Assembly (NCBI GenBank): GCA_039619475.1
Contig: CM077115.1
Coordinates: 597,147,643 to 597,211,642 of the forward strand
Reading direction: 5' to 3'
Length of the DNA stretch: 64,000 bases
DNA from: Icerya purchasi
Lineage: Eukaryota > Arthropoda > Insecta > Hemiptera > Monophlebidae
The notes beneath the pieces are model-generated. The model did no database searches. It saw only the letters and a list, made by a program, of their open reading frames with translations, and was not told where the DNA came from. The position numbers and the translations under genes were made by a program. This document shows, piece after piece, positions 34,801 through 46,990 of the stretch (the stretch's first letter is position 1; every line of letters starts with the position of its first letter).

Positions 34801-35869
34801 TGAAATTAAAATAGAGGCTCATTTAAAAAAATATGGATTCTGGATTTTAATGAAAAATTTTGTTCGTCAGTTTTTTGGGCACGATCGACTGAGCCTAGTC
34901 AAATAGTTGTAGAGAAAATTATTTTAAAAAACTTTACCAGAAATATTTGCTTTTTAATTCGGTATTAAATACGAGTAATTTATAATTTATCATACAGAAT
35001 TCTCTTGGTGCTTAGTGATGCTCACAATTGGTTTGCTGTACATGTAATAAGAATTATCTTTTATTATTTATTATTTTTTTATTTTTTTCTGGAATTCGGC
35101 CACCTGAAAAATAAATAACTTAGCTAGATATTTAATTCTCTTTGACACGCAACATTTTTCAACTTTTTTTAAAGAGGTTTTCCATTTAATCACTTGGAAA
35201 TTAATTAGTGCGAAATACGGCTTACATAAACCAGAATTCACTTTTAAATCATGCGAAAATTAAATGAAATAGTTAAGTAATGAAATTGTTTAGCGTTTAA
35301 TCGCGAATCAGTATAAAATAAGAAAGTATAGTACTGATGGTTTATTCGTGTAAATAACGACAACTATACGGGCACCCTGAGGCAGCTCTGGAAAGAGCTT
35401 TAGCTGGAAAATGAAAAGAAAACGGGAATTTAATTGTTAAAAACGAGAAATCAAGTTGAAGAAAAGGAGTGGAAAGAGAAACTAGATTGGCGACGAGATG
35501 AACGCGAAAACCGGGATTAGAGACTCTTTTCTCGAACGAGCGAGATTTTAATCATAATTTTTAAAAACGTAATAACAGACATAAACCTAAAGCAGCCGCG
35601 AATGAAAAATCTCGATAGCGGTTAAATTAAATATTAAATATCTAACACGAAATAAAATCAACTTTAAATAATAGAAAAAACATACAACCGGAAATAAGAT
35701 AAAACATTAATTAAAACTACGCTCGGATGGAAAAAAGTATAAAAGAAATATTTAATAGAAATCTTCTCATAATAATTCAGGTACACCGTTGCGGGTATGA
35801 AATTTGAGTTGAAAGTTTAATTCAGCCATAGAAAATTTACAGTTTAAAGCATCCGTGGGTTGTTGGGGG
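34801..35869. other. AT-rich stretch without recognisable gene
   Basis: No coding family or clear repeat was recognised. Confidence 0.5.
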
Positions 35870-37150
35870 AAGGATAATTCTTGTTGTTCATAAAAGCTTT
35901 TCTATATGTAAACTCGGTAGAATAGACTAGGGAGGAGATCTCATTCTGATAGTGCTGTGCGAAGATATCCGCAACATTTCTTGGATATGATACTACTGAG
36001 TTGTGTTATGAATTAAGGAGGTAGGGGGTTGGATCGATTAAAGTCATTCGTTGATTTAATTTTTGCCCACGTCATTTGATGTGGAATGGGTCTATAGAAT
36101 CGATGAAAGAGATCGAGGATTCTTGCTTCTTCATCTTAATTATGTAACGTGCTTTGGCAAGTAGATTTTTGGATTCAATCAGGTAATTAAGTAATTTTGA
36201 AGATTTGTATTTCCTGAGGACTTGTTTACAGTTTCACGCTACGGCAACTTCACTGCGCCATTAGGGAACACGGCGTGGGCGGGGCGAGGCTGTAGATTTG
36301 GGAAACACCGTTTCAGCTGCAGTAAATATAGCCTTAAAAAGCTATCATAGAGGTCTTCGAGTTGATGTGGGACAGAGACCTTGTCACGGAACGTTTCTCA
36401 GTTTGCTTCGTGGAATAAGAAGCGAGAAGTTGTTGATGTGGAGACGTTTGGTATAGAATTTGTGGTATGAATTATAATAGGGAAGTCATCGCTGAAACAC
36501 AAGTCGGACAGTACTACCTACTTTAATTTAGGATATAAGACCGGGGAGGAGAATGCTAAGTCGATAGTGGAGAACAAATGGTATGAGAGGTTAAAACGCG
36601 TGTGTGTAGGTTGAGGAATAAAGCATAAATTATTACTTAAAAGTAGTTTATGAATAACTGCTCCATGTTTGTTAGTATGTCTTGATCCTCAGATCAGGGA
36701 ATGAGCTTTGAAGTACCCTAATAATATTATTGGTTTAAGAAGTTGTGTTATAATGAACTCGAGTTTTTGGCAACTATTCATGCTGTTCAGAGGAATATAA
36801 CAGTTACATGGTATAACTGGAGAGTTAGATAAAAGACGGGCATGTATAGAGACGGCAGTAACTTGTACAAAGAAGTTGAGACGGACTGGGTACGCAGGGA
36901 TGGAGCTGTGGATAAAAGATAAAATACCTCCTTTCGCTCTCATACTTTGAGTATTGCCACATCTAAAGAGTTTATAATTTTTTACTCTCGGTTGATGTTT
37001 TGATTTGAAGTGTGATTTTTGTAAGCATATGACATGGGGGTCATGTCGTGCAATTAACTGCGTAAGTTCGGCACGGTTGGTATTAATGCTGCGACAGTTC
37101 CACCGTATTAAACAAGATTTTACAGACATCTTGGTTCTGACTAATGTTGT
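35870..37150 (-). pseudogene. LINE endonuclease and linker relic, probably family B
   Basis: The frame 36689-37129 (minus) starts MSVKSCLIRWNCRSINTNRA, the canonical N-terminal W-N box of LINE endonucleases. It continues LTQLIARHDPHVICLQKSHF (the E of the LQET box is K here) and ends LLGYFKAHS, a damaged GDFNAH box. Downstream, to about 35870, another frame holds STIDLAFSSPVL and SDDFPIII (SDH box with D for H), then linker-like sequence. The box order and spacing resemble the 31029-31733 endonuclease, but its own N-terminus is missing, so direct comparison is partial. Confidence 0.75.
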
Positions 37151-38231
37151 AATACTGTATAAACTTTGTAAGACTATATGGACTCGGGAAGTTTATTAAT
37201 TTGTGTTGGATACGTTGCCGTCGCTATGAGGCGCTCGTCTTCGGACGTCGTGATAGATTGTTCCGATAGTTTTTCTATGATTCAGGAGCAGCGACTTTTA
37301 TTGCTTCTGCCGGTAAGATATCGTTTTAACTGCTGCAAGCATATACACTAACTTGTCATAGCTCCTTGTATAATCAGTTGCATAGGAAATGTACTTTGGA
37401 TGTGTCGCTACTGTCTGGATAAATGTTTTGAATTCTTCAAATCCCATCATAAAAGTTGGTTGTTCGGCGTCGAAAAGGTGTGTTTCTTTTTAATCTATTT
37501 CAACAATGGAAAGTTAACAAAGCGCGGTAGCAAAGAATTTTATTATGATGGCCACGGGGCCGTATTGTTTCGACCTCAACATTTCGGCCTTGATTATTTC
37601 GGCCTCGTTCTTTTTTCGAGTAGGTATAATTTAGTGTATAGTGAGTTTTTAATTTTTTTTTCTTTAATTAATACCATATGTAAAGCGTAAAATAATCATT
37701 GAATCAAAAAAAAAAAACACAATCCGGTTAATTAGCAATTAATTTACTTAGAAATTTTTTTTCGTTCATTTATCGTTTAACAAATTATTTCCCCTTATAA
37801 AGACTTGAACAATGTTGATTAGCGGGTTCCTTTAATAAAAATTCATTGAAGTTAATTTATTTTTCATTTTTTGTGAATGTAGAAATTTATTATAAGCCAC
37901 TTGGTTTGTTTTTTTTTTTTTGAAGCCAAAAGTCCCCGTCCTAGTGGGAAATTACTGCTCTGAGACCGACTAAATTTTTTTTTTTGGAAAATACTCATTG
38001 AAATAATCCGCTAGATGAACATGTAATCAGCATTTCAAGTGTTTATAAGAGGGAATAATTTTTTTAGGCGATATACGAACCGAAAAATACATTGCAAACC
38101 GCTGTTTCTTTTCTAAGAAAAAATTAATTACCAATTTCGCGGATTATGCCTTTTTGCTTCGATGATTATTTTACGACTTAAATATAATATTAATTAAAGA
38201 AAAAAAATCGAAAACTCGCTGAAACTAAACT
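37151..38231. other. No recognisable gene
   Basis: AT-rich sequence with several A/T homopolymers. No family motif was seen. Confidence 0.5.
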
Positions 38232-38239
38232 AAATTTAT

Positions 38240-38539
38240 CATAGGCGTACCCAGGCAAGTTTTTCGGGGGGGTTGATCCATTTAAAAAAAAAACACTTGA
38301 CAGAAAAAAGGATTTTACTTAGTAATTATATTTTATTAATAATCTCTTGTATCATAGTCCTAAATGCGTAAGACTTCTGTTCGTTTTCATTTTGAGAATA
38401 ATTTACACTAATACATAGTTGTATTGTCAGAATGCCTGCAAGACATCTTACGGCCCTAAAGCGACAATACAGCAGCGTAAAAATCCATTTCCGGAGGGGT
38501 TTGAACCTTCGAATCCCCTCCCCCCTGGGTACGCCTATG
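38240..38539. mobile_element. hAT-like MITE, 300 bp
   Basis: Perfect 16-bp terminal inverted repeats, CATAGGCGTACCCAGG and complement, bound the unit. It is flanked by AAATTTAT (38232-38239) and AAATTTTT (38540-38547), an 8-bp duplication with one mismatch. CA...TG termini and 8-bp duplications are the hAT signature. G- and C-runs adjoin the termini. It has no transposase; the short plus-strand open frames starting inside it are not conserved domains. Confidence 0.78.
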
Positions 38540-38547
38540 AAATTTTT

Positions 38548-40346
38548 GCGAATTTTAATTTCAAAACTTATTACGTTTCAATTTTATTCTTTAATTTCAT
38601 TCATGATCTCGGTTAATGATAATCGGGAGTTTCTTTTGGGCTTTTAAAATGCGATATCAAAAATACAATTTACCGTAATTTATGTAATTCACCCGTGTCG
38701 ATTAACATCGTCTTCTGACTTATCGTAGCGCGAAGTATTAATAGTGATAAATGTCGTAATAACCGCCTAGTACGCAGTTAAGAACGGTATTTTAAAGAAA
38801 ACAAATAGCTTTATTTATTTTTCAGCGTTGTAGCAAATTCTCCATATTTTCTGAATCAGTTGATTTCTTAATCGGTGGCTCTTACACAGACGAGTCAAAA
38901 TGATTTTTGAGTAAGAATTGAACTATATTTTTCTTTTTGCTGATAAAGTTGCACGCGTCTCGCACTTCCACTGCAGTCTTTTAATTAATAGTTAATTAAC
39001 GGCTCCCTTGAAATCGATTATTTCAACTTTCCGACGTGTTCAATAGTCACCGATAAATGATATTCTTTGTCCTATTTTAAGTCAACTGCTTTAATAACAT
39101 TACTTTTTTCCCTCTCGAAAAAGTAATTTTAATCTATCACAATAATTCTAGAATATAACAATTCGAGTCATACTGGAGCAGAATTTAGCATGTTAAAAGT
39201 CCGCTGTAGGTAGAGAAAATTAATACTTTTTTTTCATTTTTTGATAATAATACTTTGTCGATCCTAATAAGTCCACCCAGAGTAGCTAATGTATATAATT
39301 ATACGATTTATTCGAAATACTTATATTTAAGAATTAGTTATTCGTTTCTTATTTTTCTTTTCGGTTTTTTGCACAAGTCCGTGAAACTCGAGAAAAAGCA
39401 CGTCTAAAGTTATAAATCTTAATTCTCGAAATCATTTCTCAGACTTCATTCTTTTTTCTGACGCTATAAGCAAAATTACTAAAACATAACTGTACAAATG
39501 TCCGCATTTTGATACAATATTAATGTGTAAACGAGCGAATTACTGGTTATGAAGTTTTATCTACATTCTTTTTTTAATGAAATCCTAATCGTTCTTTTAA
39601 TAGTAGTCAGCATTTTTACGTTTAATATACAATATATTTCGTCGTATTCGGTTATTGCTCTGTTTGGTTAGATAAGTAATCTCAATAATAATAAAAACAA
39701 AAAGAAAACAAAAAACACAATAATAAAAACAGAAAGCGGAAATAAACGAGCTTAAAATTTTTTCTTTCTTCAAATTTTTCAATAAATATCATCAAATTTT
39801 ATATCATTTTTTTATTAATAAAATTTAACATTTAAAATAATATCAAATTATATAATAAATAATAATAAATAATAATAAATGATAATAAATTATTTTACAG
39901 ATAAAAAAAGAATGTAAACAAAGACAAAAAAAAGTTGTCAAGGAACATCTAACCACAACGGATTTTGCGCTAGCTCGCTAAATTTAGACGCACCTTTCTA
40001 AAAGTTTAATGAACTTTAGCAAAAGGTGGTGTGAAATTAATTTTCGCTGTTTACCGAATACTACCATCTTGGGGGATCAAATCGGTAACCCACACTTCTG
40101 ATGTTCCCTAATAAGTTAAAAAAAAAAAAAAAATAGAAAAGAAAAAACTGACCCACATTGCTATTTTCTTCATGCAATTACTCTGTTCTACGAATCTGGT
40201 CAAATAATAGAGATTAAGAAAAAGCTAAGATCGTTATGAAAGGTACAAAGATAATAAGAAAAGAAAAAAAAAACTCCTTTTTTTTTCCCTTTACCAGATA
40301 GAGTATTCTGTTTTTCTACGGCGACTAATAACAAATTGCGCCTGAA
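38548..40346. other. AT-rich stretch without recognisable gene
   Basis: Contains A/T homopolymers and an AAT-type microsatellite. No protein or RNA family was recognised. Confidence 0.5.
39853..39890. repeat. AATAATAAAT tandem microsatellite
   Basis: Three to four near-identical 10-bp units, read directly. Confidence 0.85.
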
Positions 40347-41040
40347 TTTTTTCTTTTTTTTTTTTTTAATTGGGCTCGTCAACCGAGGACCTTTACCCAG
40401 AAACAATTAAGGGAAAACGAAAGTTATATAGTGAGGCGATCAGCTATCGCCAATAAGAAGGAAACAATGGAGGGGATAATAAGTGTAGAAGGAAAAGACA
40501 GGATATAACGAGCACAAAATGGAGCAGGAAGCCCCAGCCCAAGCAGGTAGGAATACAGAGCCGAACGCTCTAATGAAAGAAATGAACACTTAATAAACAC
40601 GTGATCGGCGTCACAAACAACCGCATCATTGGAATGGAGAGGACAACACGGGGTAGAGGCTAATGATTAGCGAAAGCGGGAGGAAGGCAGCAAGGAATGG
40701 TTAAAGCGCAAACGCACAATGGCAACAAAAACAGTACGAGGAAGTGAAGAGAAGGAACCAAGGATTTGAAGGGAGATTAGGCTGAACGGACAGATAAAAA
40801 GAACGACAATTAGAAAAGGAGGAAGGGTACATATTCGACCAAAATCTGAGATGGAAATATTTACACAAAGGCAAGAGATTAGAGGATGTGATTTTTTTGA
40901 AGGAGAATGTAGAAGAAGCAGCAACCCGAGCCAAAAAATCAGCCATCTCATTACCTGAGATGCCAGAATGACCAAGAACCCACAGCAAGTCAATATGGAT
41001 CCCATGGAGAGAAGAGAGAGTCCAAATGAGGCCTGAAAAT
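40347..41040 (-). pseudogene. Family A LINE, 5'-truncated in RNase H, with tail
   Basis: Frames 40701-40988 and 40667-41005 (minus) together encode LLWVLGHSGISGNEMADFLA (last RNase H D present), LCKYFHLRFWSNMYPSSFSN, FYLSVQPNLPSNPWFLLF and RLRFNHSLLPSSRFR. A frameshift lies near 40740. The tail GGTCCTCGGTTGACGAGCCC and about 20 A residues appear as complement at 40347-40400. The element begins at about 41040, just before the VNIDLLWVPG-like segment. Confidence 0.85.
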
Positions 41041-41104
41041 ATTAAACGTTTAGTTTTTTAAATTTCTTTTGGTTCTTTATGAAATTATTTTCAGTGTCCT
41101 TATA

Positions 41105-41300
41105 TATTAGCTCGATAGCGTAGTAGTTAAGTTCGAGACTTGTCCCTGGTTCCGAATTCGAGTCGCTCCCAGGTTTATACCTAATCTGAAATTGAATTAG
41201 GCGACAGAGAAATCCAGGAAAGTAAAGGCAGCTGAGAGAAAGAAACTGGCCTCCTACTCTCACCATTGCCGCAGGGCTTGGTACATTGACTGCCTGGTAA
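41105..41300 (+). mobile_element. tRNA-derived SINE, copy 2
   Basis: The head reads TAGCTCGATAGCGTAGTAGT then TAAGTTCGAGAC (A-box region), and GGTTCCGAATTCGAGTCGC (B-box region). The body shares ACCTAATCTGAAATTGAATT, CAGAGAAATCCAGGAAAGTA and AAAGAAACTGGCCTCCTACT with the copy at 52060. It lies immediately upstream of a LINE fragment that starts near 41300. Confidence 0.78.
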
Positions 41301-41703
41301 TGAGACTTTTACTTGACAAAAAATATTATGAAGGTAATTTTCCGGAAGACTTCAAGAAAATCAATTTCATCTTCGTAATTAAAAAGAATAATTCAAAGAA
41401 GTGTTCGAAACAGCGAACAGTCGCTGAAGAAAATATTAACCACCTCCTATGGCAATGTGTTCAGTTCCAAAAACAACGAGAAGAACTTACAAATAGATTA
41501 ACTCAAGTATATCACACGTTACCGATAAATACAGTAACTATATTCACAAATCCACTAGGCCAGGCATGTAAACAACTTTATCAAAACCTCAAAAAATGCA
41601 ATATTGAAATTTAAGACTTGAATATTATATTACATGTTTAACATATAAACTGGCTAAAAGGTTAAAAGATAAACCAAGCCAAAAAAAAAAAAAAAAAAAA
41701 AAA
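41300..41703 (+). pseudogene. LINE ORF2 C-terminus with poly(A) tail
   Basis: The frame 41300-41614 contains EENINHLLWQCVQFQKQREE, the H-x4-C part of the C-terminal Cys/His motif common to RNase H-bearing LINEs (the preceding C-x2-C is degraded to KKCSKQ). It ends NPLGQACKQLYQNLKKCNIE. A 65-bp 3' UTR and 23 A residues (41681-41703) follow. The motif differs from families A and B, so this is another family; its clade is not assigned. Confidence 0.7.
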
Positions 41704-41849
41704 CAGTCGCTCTTTTAATAAGTCACATTTTAAAGCTTTAATAGCAAATTATAAACTGTAGACTTGAAAAATAGACACAAAACTTTAAGTAAAACGTAAT
41801 TTGTTTTTAATTCAAATAAAGCCACTAGAGACGTCATATGACTGTTAAA

Positions 41850-42480
41850 AATTATCCTCTAGAAAGACTTCATCTATTACGAAAAAGGCTTTCGACGGAG
41901 TTGATTACACTTGATATCATTTAAAATATTATTATTTGCAAAAATGCGAAATCAACAGTAGAGATATATTAATGAAACATCTCTATTGAGAGCAAAAAAG
42001 AGATGTGAAAATAGAAGGGGAAATCTTCGAAGAATACTGTAACATTAAAATAGGAATTAGAGTAGGGTGTTCATCCACATCTTTATAAACCTTTCCGTGT
42101 ATACGCGGAGGGAATAGTAAAAGCGCCAAAACTAAATAGAATGAGATTCAAAATGGAAACCAGAAAATAATAAATATTACTTAGACGACTGAAAAAGTAC
42201 TAATTTTAATGAATACTAATAAAATGAATGTTTAAATGAGAAAAAGGGAACAATGAGTTGCTACGCTCCTTCTGTGCAGCAGTATTCAGCGGGAACCCGG
42301 ATAATAGGTGCAAATTGTAAAAGATAAATTAATGCTGTTATCCTGTAACGATAAAGTGGCCAGTCACAAAATGCTGAATGTGAAGTCAGCAAGTTTCAAT
42401 TGATGATATAGAAAGGGGAAATATAAGAAAGCTTACTCAAACTAATAGCATACAGAGGTAAGGCTTCGTGAGGATAAAAA
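41850..42480 (+). pseudogene. RTE-like LINE reverse transcriptase relic
   Basis: YEKGFRRS and, in a shifted frame, KAFDGVDYT match the first RT box. Further on MKHLY.EQKRDVKIEGE and EEYCNIKIGIRVGCSS match the segment KIEGE..EEY.IKRGVRQGCxLSP before the catalytic box. Multiple stops and frameshifts are present. It may be the same clade as the relic at 8507-9180. Confidence 0.55.
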
Positions 42481-43489
42481 AGCTTCGGTTGGAGACCGCA
42501 AGCAATTTGACATTTTTTCCTATTAACCGAACCAGTCAGCTACCGGAATTTATAGTATTTGCAAAATCTTCTGAATTTTCTTGTGGCCCTCTTATTGTGT
42601 GAGGGTTCTGTTCTTTCCATCGCATTAGCCGCTCATTTTCTGTACAACTACAGTTCGAGATCGCTGTAGCTGTATCTAAAAAACTTTTTCTCAAGTTTAG
42701 ACGCGTACTGTCACCCATATATTGGGTACCGATTATCCTGTAGCTGTTTTGTTCTTTCTACACCTGCTGCTACCGTCTATCTGATATCAGGAGGTCGGAT
42801 TCCGCTTAAAGGGTACAGGTTTTCTAATTTAGATGGCTTAAGGCATCGCATGTGTAGATAACAGGGTAGACATACTCCGCAGTTAATATACACAAGGCCA
42901 TGACAGATGTCCGCACTGCTTCTGGTTTTGCTCCCTACGATATTTCAATCAGTTATTCCTGGTAAATACTTTCTTTTTTATGCTCTCGCAGTGTGCTAAT
43001 GATGATGATGATGTATGTTTTGCGTTATACTTGTAAGACGTTTGCTTCATTTGGGGAAGAATGGTATGGCCAGTTAAAACTAACTCCTCCACAAAAATTT
43101 TAAAAGACTATCTGATGGCCTAGGGATGGCCTCCTGGCGAGGTCTGAAAGATCACATGTTATATATGTATATATATATGTATGTATGTATGAGCTTTATT
43201 TGTCGGTCCGAGCATCCTGAGTTTATAGTCTTTGATTTAGAGTACCATTGTCGACCGTGCATACTTGATTATTCATTGGGGGGATGTGGCCTTTTCCGGT
43301 TGTTTTGTTACATCTACATATCACTTATCGGTGCTGCTCTTTCTTGTTTTCTCCAGTCTTCAATTGTTCCTTCTGCTATTAATTTTTCCAGGCTACTTCG
43401 TTATATTATTTAGGCAAAAAAATTTAACCTAAATATGAAAAAGTATCTGTCGCTTGTCTAACTTATTTTCCCTTAACGACCTTGTTTTC
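42481..43489. other. No recognisable gene
   Basis: No protein family motif was seen. There is an ATGT/TA microsatellite at about 43138-43190. Confidence 0.5.
43138..43190. repeat. TA/TATG microsatellite
   Basis: ATATATGTATATATATATGT followed by repeated ATGT units. Confidence 0.85.
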
Positions 43490-43800
43490 TGTTGTTGTTT
43501 TCATTATTCAATTACCTTCTTAAGACGTACTCGCTCCCGTTTTCATTTTTCGTCGGTACCCCTCTGTACTGTCACTCAAACGAAGCGCGCGTTTCCGATG
43601 AGGATCAAGTGTTTACTAAGTTTCTGTTGAACGTTCTAATTATGACTTCATCTTCCTAGTCCGTATTCGCCCTTTCCTTCTCAACACGTTATTGCCACCA
43701 TTTGTTCATTCCTGCTGTCAAGCTGTAATTGATTCCATTTTTTCTAATGGTTTCTAGGTAAACGTCCCTGGTAGACGAAATAAAAAAGAAAGAAAAAAAT
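43490..43800 (+). pseudogene. Family A LINE relic: C-terminus and tail
   Basis: CGCTCCCGTTTTCATTTTTC aligns with the SRFRFS codons. At 43746-43780 GGTTTCTAGGTAAACGTCCC followed by TGGTAGACGAAAT matches the family tail TTTCTGGGTAAAGGTCCTTG and TTGACGAGC, followed by an A-rich tract. The coding part is extremely decayed. Confidence 0.5.
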
Positions 43801-43839
43801 CTGTTTTTTTTTTTTTAACATTACGGTTGCATTGTCGAG

Positions 43840-44905
43840 TATCTAAATTTCGTGCTTCTAACTTTCCTGTGGAATTGGCGATCTTTTTTTATTTCAGAAA
43901 TTTTTTCGCTAAATCCGGTATACCTGTCCAGTCATCTGTGCACATATTTCCCACGCACTCTTTTATCCACCTTTACGGTTTTATTTCCTAAAACTAATCT
44001 TTTCAGTCCTACTAAAATTCTTTTTTTTTGCTCCTCTCTCTTCGTCTTACTTCTTTTGTTGGCTTTACATACTGTCTCACTCTTTTGTAAAATACTATTC
44101 GTTTTTCCGTCCTTATCTTCTGAATCCTCAATTCCGCTAGTGCGAATTCTAAATTAATATCAGTTTCCCGGCTGAACTGCTCTTATAACAGTATTTTTAC
44201 TGATTTTTTGAAGGACCAAGCGCGCTGTTGGAGTTCCCTTTATTTTTCCAAAATTTTATCGCCTTCCTTTTCCTATGATTTATTATTTTTTTCATTTCAC
44301 TAATCGCCTTTCTTTTTTACTTAATTACTTTTTTTCTCCGATTTCATCCTTTTCGCATTCACCCTTATTCATAATCTTTCTTTCCACCATTCGGTTCACA
44401 TTAATCTATTGCGTGTTCCTACACGGAGGCATCGTTGCGAATAGAGCGTTCGATTTAAGATATTAATCCTTTCTTCTTTCATGTATAAGATTTCATCTTA
44501 AATTTTGATTATACTTCTTCCATTTTCAACAATCCTGTTCATTTTATCTGTCTATTTTACTAATTTTTCTCTCGAATTTACTTTACAGATTTGTATAGTT
44601 CCGTTATTCGACCGCGCCCTATGGTTTTACCGTTTCTTTCGTTTTCTCCTTAACTTCTTTGCCCCATTTTCCTCTTACCGTCTGAATGAAGCTATTAATT
44701 ACAGAAACGGGTTTTTAGCGAATGCTCTCTTCGGTATTCTCACGGGTTAGAACGTAAGTTCGCTGCTCCTTATTATATGATCTTATAATGTATCACCTCT
44801 ACTGTTAACACTTAGCTGATAACTGTTATTTTTCGTTTCTGTTTGTCCTCTTAACAATGCAAAAAATAAAAAAATAAATAAATAAATAAATAAAAAAAAA
44901 AGTAA
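43840..44905 (+). pseudogene. Family A LINE relic: RNase H to tail, strongly decayed
   Basis: FTDFLKDQARCWSSLYFSKI (about 44200) aligns with YTDGSRGPGGVGASFILPD. HSVHINLLRVP and HGGIVANRAFDLR (about 44390-44460) align with HSVNIDLLWVP and HSGIFGNEAADSLA. FDYTSSIFNNPVHFICLFY aligns with SDTYVSSFSNSCSFYLSVQ. The tail ends CGTTTCTGTTTGTCCTCTTA and an A/AAAT tract. It lies head-to-tail behind the 43490-43800 relic. Confidence 0.55.
44862..44905. repeat. (AAAT)n microsatellite grown in a poly(A) tail
   Basis: Five AAAT units flanked by A-runs, at the expected tail position of the family A relic. Confidence 0.8.
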
Positions 44906-45696
44906 AAAGAAGCAAATTTAGTAAACGTTGATTTTCGGATCGTTTTTCATTATCTGTTCTAACACGACAGGGAATAACAAAACAGAATGATTAAGAAAAA
45001 GATGACCTCATTAAAATATTTAAAGGAAACAGAAAACGCAAAAAGCCTTATCAGCTCTAATCAACTCTAATCTGATAACATTTTAACAACGGCATTATGT
45101 GAATAATTTCGTTGTTTTATTTACTTGATTTTTTTTTATTGTCTTTCCATAACGCTTCATAATATCGAAACACCTTTTCCAATTTTATTTCCTTTCCATT
45201 AATCCCGCTCGATGGAATAAGAAAAATTCATCGTTTCGTAATACATATATATGTATATATATTATTCTGGAAATATTATCATCATTCTACATTACATGCT
45301 TGTACGTGTATAAATGTGTACACACGTGTTGTCTTTGTTTCTCGCGATAAGGACGAATCCTCTATGATTACTGGCAAAAGAATCCCGTAAAATTAATCTA
45401 ATAATTACACGATAATTAACAGATCATTTTGTAAAATCGATAGTGTTTTTTTCCGCGTTGCATGCAATAAAGTAGAGATATTCTCTAACGTAATTCTTAA
45501 TGGTAAATGTGAAATAAATAACGTGGTTCTATATATCAAACTAATCAAAGCTTACAAAACAGTAAATTATACAAATGCATTAGTTATAGTTTGAATATTC
45601 ATACTTAGAAATAGAAAAACATATGTCAATATTTACAATCAAAAATGAATTAAACGTAGAAAAAACTTTCGAATATATCACATATACAAATAAAAG

Positions 45697-45699
<3 letters not shown>

Positions 45700-45735
<36 letters not shown>
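45700..45735. repeat. (TA)n microsatellite
   Basis: About 17 uninterrupted AT units. Confidence 0.95.
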
Positions 45736-45737
<2 letters not shown>

Positions 45738-45801
45738 AGAAAATGAAATTTGAACAGCTAGACAATTCAAAAAATATATCAGCAAATAATATGTGGAAAA
45801 G

Positions 45802-46990
45802 TTTTTTTTTTTATCGTCTTTGCTACTGGAGAGCATTAGCCCAGCAGAAAGGAAGAGATACATGAAACAGAATAGAAACTACATATATTTTTATTTTATC
45901 GGCAATAGAAGCAATGACCATCTCTAGAACAGGAACAACTGGGAGAATAGGCAGAGAAAGAACATAGGAGGCGTTGAAAGGCGCAGGAAGACCAAGCTTT
46001 AAAAGATGATTATAAAGTAGCTCACGCTCGCGAGATAAACCAGAACACTCGAAGAGCACGTGATTCGCATCACAAACATACTGGGAACCTTCAGGATCCA
46101 ATGAACAAAAGGGAGATGCAGCCAAGGAAAAGCGATTTAGAGAAGAAGGAAGGAGACTACGCGAAAAACGAAGGCGAGATAGTTTAGTAATTATGGGCTG
46201 AAGCAAAAATTAAGGAAATCATAGAACCGAGGACGGGAAGAAGGAACAGGGTTAATCAAGAGGTAAAAGAAATTAGGATTAGCGAAAAGAGGAACATAAA
46301 CAGAGAGCCTACGATGGCAAGATTTAGTTGGAAAAAGAATATTGTGTGGTGGAACCCTACTAATAAAATTTCCTTTGGAAGCTGTAACTTTAGCAAGGAG
46401 GTCGACGGCTACATTTCCATCAATGCTTGAATGTCCGGGAATCCAAAGGAAGTCAATCGAGGATAGATCATGAAGAAGAGAACGAATGAAAAGAATGATA
46501 GCACCAGTGGAAGGAGAAAGGGAAGGTAGAGATAGCGCTAGAAGAACACTTAAAGAGGCAGAAACAATAAGGAATTTGGAAGGAATTGTAGAAGAGAAAA
46601 TATAAATAATGGCTTGTAAGATGGCAACAGATTCCGCAATAAAGGTAGAACAAAAGGACGGAAGTCTAAAGAACTGAGAATAAATAAACTGAGGGCATAA
46701 GAATGACAGCCCAACTCCGCTCGGGCTCTTCGATCCGTCAATAAAAATTAAAGACCGACCGCGGAATAGAGAATTTATGATATTATTAAATTCCACACTG
46801 ACGATACGAGCGGGAGAAGATTTAAGGAAGCATGGCATGAAGATGATATTTGGTGGCTTTGACAGTTTGAAAGGGTGTAGATAGGTAATGACGGAATAAC
46901 GAAAAGTTTTTTTCCAGCAATTAAGAAAAGATTTAATAACACGTACTGTACTTCAAACTTTTACAACGTACAATTCATATCAGGTCACGG
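45802..46990 (-). pseudogene. Family A-related LINE: RNase H and C-terminus
   Basis: The frame 46191-46838 (minus) holds RNase H: FIDGSKSPSGVG (D), FIAESVAIL (E), IVSASLSVLLA (the D of SDS is A) and IPGHSSIDGNVAVDLLA (final D present). The frame 45823-46206 holds LRFSRSLLPSSLNRFSLAAS, CDANHVLFECSGLSRERE and LLKLGLPAPFNASYVLSLP. One frameshift near 46200 joins them. The A-tail (T at 45802-45812) follows a 3' UTR whose end (CTGCTGGGCTAATGCTCTCC) is clearly diverged from the common family tail, so this may be a sister subfamily. The lost catalytic D makes it inactive. Confidence 0.85.

Noticed and set aside
42536..42718. 60-codon minus-strand frame
   Set aside because: No motif and no link to flanking relics.
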